Below are positions 12,101 to 24,100 of a stretch of 64,000 bases of DNA, one piece after another; positions within the stretch are counted from its first letter, which is position 1; each line of letters opens with the position of its first letter. Under the pieces are notes generated by a model. The model did not search any database and was not told the DNA's origin. It worked only from the letters and a program-made list of their open reading frames with translations. Position numbers and translations under genes: made by a program. Source of the stretch: Agelaius tricolor (Eukaryota > Chordata > Aves > Passeriformes > Icteridae); the NCBI GenBank assembly GCA_023055355.1, contig JALJCS010000035.1, forward strand, positions 1,364,001-1,428,000, in the 5' to 3' direction.

Positions 12101-15100
12101 GCGAGTGGCACTGAGGTCTCCCATCTCCTCCAGAAGCGCCCCGAAACGTGAAGTTCTAAACGCAAAGACACCAAGGAAATGGCATTTCAGGACAGCTTCA
12201 AAGCCCCCAGAGAGCCCCCCCGTGGTGCCCCCACCTTGGAGCTGGCCTGCAGGTAGTTGTAGAGCACATTGACAGAGATGGTGAGGTCCCCAGTGCTGAA
12301 GGGGTACGGGCGGTTCCAGCCCTGGGGGCCGAACTTGCGCCGCTCCGCCACCACCGCGTGGAAATAGCACAGGGCAAAGAGGATGCTCCTGAACTCCTTC
12401 TCCTGGCTGCACATCTCCAGGGTGTCCTGCAACATAGGATGGCTGCCCTCAGCCTCAGGGACCCCCAGGGAACCCAAACACGCTGGGCTTTGGACAGGGT
12501 GAATCACAGAATCAGAGACCAAGGCTTAGAAACGCTCCCAAATCATCAAGTTCAACCTTTGACCAAATGCCCCCTTGCACAACTAATTGTGAACCATATT
12601 TTTTAACAATTACAGGGACGTGCCTCCACCACTTCCCTGGGCATCCTCTTCCAGAGCTTTACCAACCTTCTGCTTTAGAAATTTTCCCTAACATCCAACC
12701 TGAACCTGCCCTGCTGACGCTTGTTGCCTGGGACAAGAGGCTGACCAAATTGTCCCGCAGTTCATTTTTGTATCACACACACACGTATTTCAAAGTCAGT
12801 GGCTTTGCATTGCAGATTTATTGGCAAACTCTAGCAAATATTTTCTGACTTAATATTTGCTGTTGCCAGCTCCGAGTGGCTTCGCACAGGAACACACACA
12901 GGGAAGGAGGGACACGTGCACCCACTCAATGCCCCCGTCACCTGCATGTGCTCAACATCCCTCACCAGAAAGATGGGGAGGGAGCCACAGAATCACAGAA
13001 TTCTCTGCTGGAAGGGACTCTAAAGTCCATGTTTTTCCAGCCCCTCTGCCATGGGTAGGGACACTTTCCACTACCCCAGGTTGCTCCAAGCCCCATCCAA
13101 TGTTTATCTTTAAAAAATGCCACGTTAGGCTTTTAATCCTCTGAGAGCAGGACAGAGCTCAGGATCTGTGCAGGAAAGGGGGAATCCATTACTCTAGAGG
13201 ATGCAAGACATTGACCAAGTGTACGTGACAATCAAGAACATCCCAAAATCTGTTTTCCCCTGGATTGGGCAGCACTCTAAGCTCCCTTCATCAGCATTGT
13301 GATGAAGAACTGCTTCAAACAGGTGCAGAACACCTTTCTCATTTCAGGAAACATCCCCAGAACAACCCAGTTCATTCTCATTCGGCCTCTCTTCAGTTGT
13401 CAATTCTTCTTCAGCTACAAAGCAGAACAATTTCCTCTGCACAGAATAAAGGGCCTTCTTTGTAGCCTTCAGCTGAAAGCTGAATTTGAACACCTCTTCT
13501 GAATAAAGCAGGGAAATGAGGTGTAAAAGGGACCCCACCCACTCGCTTCAGGATTTCTGATAAGAGATGTTTCATAATCCTCCGGCAATTTAGAAAATGC
13601 TAATTACTATTGATTGAAATGAGCAGAGGCAGGATGAAAATGTTACTTGGGGTGAAGGTTCTCCCCTCCCTTCTTCTCCAGGACATTTTGTGGAGCTCAG
13701 GATGATGAATGGCAATAGATAAGTTTGGAATAATCTTCCCTGACCACTGGCATTAATCCTTGCATGGTGCCTCCCCCACACCTGCTCAGCAATGTTCCCT
13801 CCTGCTCTTGGGATTCTCTCCACACCAACATTTGAGTGCAAAACCAGCTGTGAGCTGCCCCAGGACCCAGGGCCCACAATTGTTTGGGGCTGCTCTTGCT
13901 TCATCTTAAATAACAAGAAAGATTCTTGTTAAAGATTCTAGCCCCGTCCAATGTTTATCTTTAAAAAATGCCACGTTAGACCTTTAATCCTCTGAGAGCA
14001 GGACAGAGCTCAGGGTCTGTGCAGGAAAGGGGGAATCCATTACTCTAGAGGGTGCAAGACATTGACCAAGTGCACGTGACAATCAAGAACATCCCAAAAT
14101 CTGTTTTCCCCTGGATTGGGCAGCACTCTAAGCTCCCTTTATCAGCATTGTGATGAAGAACTGCTTCAAATACGTGCAGAACACCTTTCTCATTTCAGGA
14201 AACATCCCCAGAAGAACCCAGTTCATTCTCATTCAGGTCACCTTCAGAGCCTTCTGATGGGGTCCTGCTGTGAGGGCTGGGAGAGAGGGAGTGTCAGGGT
14301 GGCAGGACATGGGACTCAGTGTCCCTAGGACAGGAATCAGCAGCAAGACGAGTGCTCAGCCCTCAACCCTTGAGGGAAATGGGGTCACAGCTGAGCCCCC
14401 CAGGCTCCATCCTGCCCTGGAGCCCTGGGCTGTTCCCAGGGAGTCCTGCAGGGATGGGATCCTGGCCTGCCCCTGTCCCGTGGCGTCCCATCAGCTCCAG
14501 CCCACCCAACCATGCTCCCATGTCACAGACATCTTTCATGAAAAATCCTGCCTTTAGGGGTTTTTCTCCTGAGAAGCTGAGAGGCCTCAGGAACAAAATG
14601 TAACCAATGGTTATCTGCTGCTGTGGAATGCAACAGGTGCAGCTGGGATTGGGCTCATGTGGTTGTTTCTAATTAATGGCCAATCACAGCCCAGCTGGCT
14701 CAGACTCTCTGTCTGACACACAAGCCTTTGTTTTTCATTCCTTTTTTTCTATTCTTAGCCAGCCTTCTGATGAAATCCTTTCTTCTATTCTTTTAGTATA
14801 GTTTTAATATAATATACATCATAAAATAATAAATCAGCCTTCTGAAACACAGAGTCAGATCCTCATCTCTTCCCTCATCCTCAACCCCCTGTGGACACGG
14901 TCAGGCTCCCACCTGGCTGAAGTTGTCCAGGGCCTTGTGCAGGTTGGCGTGGATGCCAGTGGGAGCCTCGCTGGTGATTTTGATGGAGTTCTGCAGGATG
15001 CCCTGGGGGATGATGTGGCTCTCCGGGCACGGCGCCGGCTCGGCGCTCAGGAACACGCGGAAATCCCGGTGGCTGCCCTGGCTGAGCTGCTCCAGCCTCT

Positions 15101-18100
15101 TCTCCAGGGAGCTCAGCCACTTGGCCACCAGGTGGATGTTCTGGCAGGGACAAAGGGACAAGGCTTGCTCAGTGCCCCCACCACACCCCCAGAGGCTGGG
15201 CAGGCACCAAATCCAGCCCACTGATGAATGCCCTCTTGTTGGAAATTGCAATGCAAGGTATTTTCAATTCCCATCTGTATGGCAGATTATCTTCTGTCAA
15301 GTGGGCAGTTTGCCTTATCTCTCTCTCTGAGTGACCACATTCACACCTCCCTGGGAGGGGACACCTGCTGATAACAGCTATGGAATGTCCCTGCATGGCT
15401 GATAAGAACTACAGCATCCCATTGGGAGATGTGAGCCCAGAGGGAGGAGCCAAGCATTCCTACCCGGATATAATCCAGAGGTTTTTGAGACACCAGCACA
15501 GCTTCTCCACTGGATTTCCCAGAGGAACAGCAGCTGCCTCTCCTTCCACTGGATCTTCAGAGGAAGAATTCATCCTTCTCTACAGGATCCCTGCTCCAGC
15601 AGAGCCACCCCTGACACTGCAGGAGGGCTGAGCCACAATTCCAATGGTTCTGCTGCCCACACCCTGACCCACAGGGTGTCAGGCTGGGTTCTGACTCTGG
15701 CAGTGTTGTTCTAGTTTACTGCATTGTTTATTTTATCCTTTTATTTTTTTTTTCTTCCCTATTAAAGAACTGTAATTTCCTGCTCCCATATTTTTGCCTG
15801 AGAGCCCCTTAATTTAAAATTTATAGCAACTCAGAGGGGTGGGGAGGGTTTAGATTCTCCATTTCAGGGGAGGCTCCTGCCTTCCTTAGCAGACACCTGG
15901 CTTTCCAAACCAAGACACCTCTGGAATCTGGGATTTGGCCCAGGGGTGTCAGAATTCAAGACATCCCTCTGGCTGCCCTAGGTGGCCAAAACCCCTGCCA
16001 GAAAGCTCAAAGACCCTGGCACAAAGCCCAAGATGCCTGTGGTTCTGATTATGACCCACAGAGCAAGTTACCAACCTTATATGAAGATCTGCAAGCCACA
16101 ACAGTTTAAGTAAAATAATAGTGAATTTACCATGAAGTGAAAAATAAATTTTTAAGGTTTTTAGAATAGAAGTTCAAAGAACAAAATAGAAGAATCTAAG
16201 CGTGAAAAATAAATTTTTAAAGTTTTTATAATAGAAGTTCAAAGAACAAAATAGAAGAATCTAAGCGTGTCCAACCTTTCTCCTTCTTCTTAGCCTCCAT
16301 CTTCTGCTGTAATGTTAGCACTTTTAAAATAGTTTAGACTAGAAGCTCACTATCTAATGTAAGTGATAAGTATTAGAAAGTAATTGTAAATATTGTACAG
16401 GTGGTTTTTAATATAAAAAAAATAACTCCACCCCAGAAGTGAGCAAAGTGCCTCAGACTGTCTTGCTGAGCAGACCTCGGCTAAACAAGAAAAATAAATT
16501 ATAGATAAGATACAATAAACAACCTTAAAACCAAAAACTGAAAAGCTCAACTCCTTCTTCGAGCACCGAGCTGAAAAAAGAAACTTTCTAATGTATCTCA
16601 AAATCACTCTAACCAACTAAAAATCCAGTGACAGGGGTGCTTGTGTGCAGCTCCCAGCTCCAAAGAGCCAGGTGCAGCAAGAACATTTGAAAATTCAAAA
16701 TAATCAGTAGAAATCAGCAAGTCACAGCTGGGCTGGTTGGGCTCTTGGTGCTGGAATTCTCCTCGTTTCAGCAATACCAGCTGAGCTTATTCCTGGGGAG
16801 AAAAAATGTTATTCCTGGGGTGTAAAGGTGTTATTCCTGGGGTGTAAATTGTTATTCCTGGGGAGCAGAGTTGTCATTCCTGGGGAGCAGAGTTGTTACT
16901 CCTTGGTGTAAAGTTGTTATTCCTGGGGAGCAGAGTTGTTACTCCTGGGTGTAAAGTTGTTATTCCTGGAGGGAGTAAATTGTTATTCCTGGGGAGCAAA
17001 TTTGTGATTCCTGGGTTAGCAAAGTTGTTATTCCTCCCCCAGCTCCACCGAGCTCAGATGAAAACATTTGATCATTTTGATCAGAATGACAGTGAGGACC
17101 TTCCACAGCATTTCCTGGGCGAACAAGTCAAGCAGGTGATTTCACAAAGTCCTTTAACACAAAAGGATTTATTTATTCATGCAACTAATTGGACACATCC
17201 CTCAGAAGATTAAGCAGAATCGTGGGGAGATGGTGAAATGGATGAAGTTAAGCCTCAGTTTTTTCCCTGGAGTCCTATACAGCATTATGGTTTCCAGGCA
17301 AGAAAACAGCTTTTTTTGTTATATTAGGAATGGGATTTGTGGGCTAAAGTAGCCTTGTGTTGAAGGCAGGTGTGCAATCCAAACTGGCTGTGTTCACAGG
17401 CACTTGGGATGGTGATTTATCCCAGCCCAAGAAAGGACAAGGAACTTGCTAAACCTAAATTAAAAGCAGCCGCCAGAAAGATAAACTGCTTGGAGGTGGG
17501 AAAGAAATTACATAAAGGAACCATATTAGAGGCTGAGAATAAATATATATCACCTAAAAATGGGGCCAGAAAGAGCTCTCATGGTTAAATAGCAGAGTAA
17601 TGGAGATTATTAGGAGTAAAATTACATTCCTCAGAAAGTGGAAGTTGTGTCCAAATGAGAAAAAACAGAAAAGAGCACAAAACCCAGCCATGGTAAAGTC
17701 AAAAAGTACTTACAAGAAGCAATTTTTTTGAAAACCATAAAAGCTAATAATAAAGCCTTTTTCAAGGAACCAGGAACCTACCAGAGAGTCTATAAAACTA
17801 TAACATGATCAAGGTCTGTAGGGAGCGCCCATGGAAGGCCAGGCCAGCCCAAAGCAGCCCAAATTTGCAGGAATATTCCCTGGGGAGGCTCTCACTGTTC
17901 CAGCCTGGTGGAATCACTGGAGCCCCGAGGCTGGAGATGCCCCTGGAGATCCCCCATGCCCCCCTCCTGCTCCCAGCAGGGTCACCCAGAGCAGGTTTTT
18001 AACTGGGTCCAGTTGGGTTTTTGGATTTTTGCGAGGCTGAAGTCTCCACAACCTGCCTGGGCAGAGTGTGCCAGTGTTCAAGCACACTCACAGTAAAAAA

Positions 18101-21100
18101 ACTTAAATCAAAAAATAGTATAAGATAGTGAAATGAAATGAATGTTTAAGGGAAAATTGTATCTCAATTTTAACCCTTAGCTTCTTGCTCTTTCCCTCAG
18201 CTCCACTATGAGGATTTTGACTCCCTCTTCTACCAGGAGGGATTTAAACACACAAATAAACCAAATTTATCCAAATCCCAGCTGTCTCTGAGCCAAACCC
18301 CGGCTTTTGGAGGTTAAGTAACCCCAGCCTCTCCCCATATAACAGATGCTTCATCTCTTACTTGTTGCAAGGACTCTCAAGCTGAAGCAGCAGATGAGGA
18401 GCTGTTCAGAGGAGTCCATGAGGTAATAAATAGGAAGAGGTCTCTGGGAGCAGATGGGCTCACCCCAAAGGGACCCCACATGTGCAGGGTGTGCAGCACA
18501 GCTCAGGAGGCAGCAGTGTTGACATGGCCCAGCCTGGCAGGGGCTCCAGCAGGGCAGGAGTCCCTCCCCAGCAGCATCAGCTAGGAAAGAACAGCAATTT
18601 CAAAGCTCCAGCCCATTTTAGAGAGCTCAGATATGTGAGGAGATCACAGTCTGGGCTGGTGGGTGGGTGGGGTGGGGTGGAGGTGCTGTTCTTGTCCCCA
18701 GGCTGGGTTTGAGCAGTGCTGGACACTGGAGGGGTCACTCAGTCCCTGCTGGGCAAGGGGACATGGCCAAGGAGCAGCCTGGGGGACAAGGAGCTGTCCC
18801 AGCTGTCCCCAGGGAGGTCCCAGCCCGTGGAATCCTGCTCAGCAGGAGCAGGAGAGGGCAGGAATGTTGGTGGGGAGGGTGTTTGCCTTCCCCAGTCACC
18901 CCAGGGTGTGACAGAGCCCCTGCCTGCCCGGGAAATGGGGAATGCATTCCTTCCCTGGCTCCCGTGCCGGGGCAGCTTTGGCTTTCCCTGTTGCACTGTC
19001 TGGATCTCAATGTCCCTTTTAACCCCACATTCTGCCCCCTCCCACCCCTGGGCAGTGAGGGAGCAGCAGGTGGGGCTCAGTTTCCACCTGGGGTTAAACA
19101 CAGCAGCTCATCCCCATGAATTCCTTTTTGGGGGCTGGAGAGGGGATTTCCCCAGGCCCTGCACAGAGCTGGAATTGTCTCTGTGGGGTCCCTGTATCCC
19201 CAGGCATGGATTTTGATCAATACCAGCTCTTTATCCTCCCCAAACCAGCATTGCTGAGGTAAAAGGGAATTTCTCACAGGCTACCAACCAGCTAAAACAC
19301 AGCCAACAGGGGTAAGGAGGCTACTGATGGAGTTTTAACTCTTCACCGTATCATAAAAGCATCTGGAAGAGCAAATGATTGGTGAGCTGACAAAATAACT
19401 CATAAGACAAAGCCATTTCAAGTCTTGCAAATAAAGGCTGGTAGTGAAGAGCTGCAGGAGGATGCCATCATTCTAAGTGACTGGCAATGACACTGCAGCA
19501 GGAATTCACTGGTGATAGATGCAAAGGAGTGCACTCAGGAAAACAACCCCAGCTACAGATACACACACTGATGGCTTCAGAATTAACTATTATCACTCAG
19601 GGAAGGGAGCTCAGAGTCCTCACAGTTATTTCCTGCAAATAACATTTCAGTGCTCGGCAATGCACGAGGAGAGGGACAGAGAATAAAGCTGCAAAGGGGA
19701 TTTTGCCACTCCATAAATCCATGGTGGGCCTTCATCTTGTAAACAGCACCCAGCTCCCACTGCTCTTAAATCCTGAAGGATTTAACTCCCACAAAAGCAG
19801 ACACTGCATCAGGAGGGCCTCACCCACTGGAGAGAGCAGAGCCTGGGGTGGAGGGAGGGAGTGAAGGGTGAGCAGAGCAGGCTGCAAGAAAGTGGAAGTG
19901 CATTTTCATATGGCACAGAACTAAACTGCCAATTTACTGCTTCAGGGTGTTAGGGGACTTGAGAGAATCACAGAGTGCAGCTGAGCTGGAAGTCACAGAG
20001 AGAAACAGAATTGTTAATGCTGGAAAAAAGCTTTAAAAAAATAAAAAAGCTTTAAACTCAGCAAATCCATCACCCCAGCAGCACCAGCGTGGCCAGCAGG
20101 AACCCAGGTCCCCAGTGCCACAGCCACAGGGGTTTTGAGCCCTTCCAGGGGTGGTGATGCCATTTCTGCCCTGCTCCAGCACCCCTGCCCCCTTCCCTGA
20201 GGCTGTGGATGTGCTGGCAGTGCCAGGGGCTGGTGCCACACAGGGACATCCCAGGGGCTCCCCAAGGGGACACAGAAACCCCTGCTGGCTTTCCAGGTGA
20301 GCCAGGCACGGACAGATCCCAGCTGGGAGTGCAGAAGGGGATGAACACTGTGGAAAGGAAAAGCTGAGGTGCTTCAGGCTGGGACAGAGAGGTGGCTGCT
20401 GCCACTTCTGTCAGCATTTGAAGCTGCTGGAGGGATGGGTCAGCACTCAGAGAGGGACCAGGGGGTGTGAGCCAAGAGAATTGTTGTTTCAGACACTTTG
20501 CTGCCTCCTGTTCTGCTGCCCCAAATCTGATTGATGCGGCTGGGAACAATATTTTTATTTAGAACTGCAGAAATTCAGTCTCCTCACCTGAAGTGATTTA
20601 GGGTTGTGCTCACACTGTGTGAATGAGATGGAGTTTGGGGTGTGGGGGGAGATGAGAGGAGATGCCTGGGCAAAGGGATTGTTCTGGGGTTGTTTTCTCA
20701 CAAACAAGGACTGTGTGAGGAGCAGCAGGCAAAATGCAATTGCACCTGAGTGCTGCTGCACCAGGTGCACTCAGGATTTCAGGATTTTGGGAGATCAGAT
20801 CATCCCAGGGTCCAGACAACCTGTTCACTCTACAAACACAAATCAAACAATGAGGAAGGAGTGGACAGGAACCTGCAACCAAAGTGCTGCCAACACCACA
20901 GAGATTTTATAAAGCTGGGAAAGAGCTCAACAAAATATCAAAAGAAAAATCGTGCATTAAGTATCAGTTTAATCATAGTCTGCATATCTGACCTTAAGCG
21001 TTTTCATCTCTAATTGGTAGTTTCTTCCCACATCTGCTTTTGTGGTGTTAGATGCCTCAAAAATAATTGCTTTTGCTTGTGTTGACATGACACCAGTGAT

Positions 21101-24100
21101 CATTATTTGTGGGTATCACTGCCTGCTAACAGCCAACTTAGGGAATATTTCCAGTCCAGTGATAATTGAGTGCATTTATATCCTGTCCTTTTGTGATAGA
21201 AGGAATGAAAAAGAGGAATAGATGCAGCCAAACATGGGCTGGTACTAAGAATTCATAATTCAAATGAATATATCTGCCCAGGCCAGACAGGGACGCTGCA
21301 GAAGGGATTCACAGGTTGGAGAGAAACTTTGCAAATTAATTCTCAGCAGACAGGTAACAAAACCTGAAAGAACACATCTAATGAGAACACGTGGTCAGAG
21401 TAACTGAGAGATGAGTCAGTTATCAGTAACTGAGAGATGAATCAGTTATCAGTAACTGAGAGATGGGTCAGTTATCAGTAACTGAGAGATGGGTCAGTTA
21501 TCAGAAACTGAGAGATGGGTCAGTTATCAATAATGAGAGATGGGTCAGTTATCAGTAACTGAGAGATGGGTCAGTTATCAGTAACTGGGAGATGGGTCAG
21601 TTATCAATAATGAGAGATGGGTCAGTTATCAGTAACTGAGAGATGGGTCAGTTATTAGTAACTGAGAGATGGGTCAGTTATCAATAATGAGAGATGGGTC
21701 AGTTATCAGTAACTGAGAGATGGGTCAGTTATCAGTAACTGAGAGATGGGTCAGTTATTAGTAACTGAGAGATGGGTCAGTTATCAGTAACTGAGAGATG
21801 GGTCAGTTATTAGTAACTGAGAGATGGGTCAGTTATCAATAATGAGAGATGGGTCAGTTATCAGTAACTGAGAGATGGGTCAGTTATCAGTAACTGGGAG
21901 ATGGGTCAGTTATCAGTAACTGAGAGATGGGTCAGTTATCAGTAACTGAGAGATGGGTCAGTTATCAGTAGTTGGGAGATGGGTCAGTTATCAGTAACTG
22001 AGAGATGGGTCAGTTATCAGTAACTGAGAGATGGGTCAGTTATCAATAATGAGAGATGGGTCAGTTATCAGTAACTGAGAGATGGGTCAGTTATCAGTAG
22101 TTGGGAGATGGGTCAGTTATCAGTAACTGAGAGATGGGTCAGTTATCAGTAACTGAGAGATGGGTCAGTTATCAATAATGAGAGATGGGTCAGTTATCAG
22201 TAACTGGGAGATGGGTCAGTTATCAGTAACTGAGAGATGGGTCAGTTATCAGTAACTGAGAGATGGGTCAGTTATCAATAATGAGAGATGGGTCAGTTAT
22301 CAATAATGAGACAGAGTGGGCAATGTGAAACAGCCCCCTGCACACTGACCATCCCCTGCACACTGACCATCCCACTGACCATGCCCTGTGCACTCACTGG
22401 CTGTCAACACTGACCATTCACATTGCCCACCCACACTGCCCATCCCCTGCTCTCTGTCCATCCCCACTGCCCATGCCATTCCCTCCCATCCCATCCCATC
22501 CCATCCCATCCCATCCCATCCCATCCCATCCCATCCCATCCCATTGATCCCATCCCATCCCCATCCCATCCCTTTTCATCCCATCCCATCCCATCCCATC
22601 AATCCCATCCCCATCCCATCCCATCCCCATCCCTTCCCATCCCCATCCCCATCCCATCCCCATCCCCATCCCCATCCCCATCCCCATCCCCATCCCCATC
22701 CCCATCCCATCCCTTTTCATCCATCCCATCCCATCAATCCCATCCCCATCCCCATCCCATCCCATTGATCCCATCCCCATCCCATTATCCCATCCTATCC
22801 CCATCCCATCCCCATCCAATCCCATCCCATTATCCCATTATCCCATGCCATCCCTGTGCTGTTTCCCCTCTCAGGGCAGTGCTGCAGGGCCATGGCAGCA
22901 CCAGAGTTTTCCTTTGGGAGTTCCCTGCCGAGCCCCTGTGCTTGCACAGGCAGACACAGATCACAGCCAGCATTGCCATGGCAACCATCAGGGACAGCAC
23001 CGCATGGACACGGAGCAGCACAGGCTCCCCTCCCTGTGCTGGCAGCACCTGGGGACCCTGCCCTGCCCCAGAGTGCCCCTCTCCTCCAGCCCTCCTCACA
23101 AATCCCTCCTGCAGCAAAGAAAACTGATGTTTGTACAAAGCCTCGTTCTCTGGGAGACCTCAGGGAAAACATTCCCTGGTTTTCCATCCCTGTGCCAGCC
23201 AGGCTGCCCAGCCAGAGCCAGCCCAGCCCTGCCCCTGCTCACTGCATGGTGCTGGGGGACCCCAGGGGACAGGGAAGGGCACTGCTGTGCCCAGGGCTTG
23301 GCATGGCCAGGAGATGCCACCAGCCTGGCCTGGGATGTGGTGTCAGAATCACAGAACCATGGGAAGGGGTGGCTTAGGAGGGACCTGAAAGCTCATCCAA
23401 TTCCAACTCCTTGTCATGGGCAGGGACACCTTCCCCTGTCCCAGGGACACCTCCCACTGTCCCAGAGACACCTTCCCCTGTCCCAGGGACACCTTCCCCT
23501 GTCCCAGGCTGCTCCCAGCCCAGCCTTGGGCACTGCCAGGGACCCAGGGACAGCCCCAGCTGCTTTGGGCACCCTGTGCCAGGGCCTGCCCACCCTGCCA
23601 GGGAACAATTCCTTCCCAAGATCCCATCTAAACACACTCTCTGTCAATGGGAGCCATTCCCTGTGTCCTGTCCCTCCATCCCTTTCCAAAGTCCATCTCC
23701 AGCTCATTCCCTGTGTCCTGTCCCTCCATCCCTTTCCAAAGTCCATCTCCAGCTCATTCCCTGTGTCCTGTCCCTCCATCCCTTTCCAAAGTCCATCTCC
23801 AGCTCATTCCCTGTGTCCTGTCTCTCCATCCCTTGTCCAAAGTCCATCTCCAGCTCTCTCAGAGCCCCTTCAGGCCACACTCAGTTCACTTCAGACAATC
23901 CTCAGCCTGAACACCCCCAGCTCTCCCAGCAGAGCTGCCCCATCCCTCTGATCACCCTGGAGCCTCCTCTGGACCTGTGCTGACCCTGCTGGAGCAGAGG
24001 GGTCTCCAGATGATCTCCAGAGGTCCTTCCACCCCATCCTGGGACTCTGTGATTTCTGATACAGTCATGAATCTCACACAGTTTTGCTCCAGGAGCTCAC

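Noticed and set aside
11527..12174. 215-codon minus-strand ORF
   Set aside because: It is exon W14 with read-through of flanking introns. Splice sites and phases place the exon at 11785-11976.
20070..20549. 159-codon minus-strand ORF
   Set aside because: It overlaps CR1-like antisense words and has no conserved motif.
22388..23127. Plus-strand ORFs rich in SHP/IPS repeats (126 and 234 codons)
   Set aside because: They translate the CCCAT microsatellite.
22845..23951. 368-codon plus-strand ORF
   Set aside because: It crosses GC-rich intron and an antisense CR1 with a 50 bp tandem repeat. No domain is visible.
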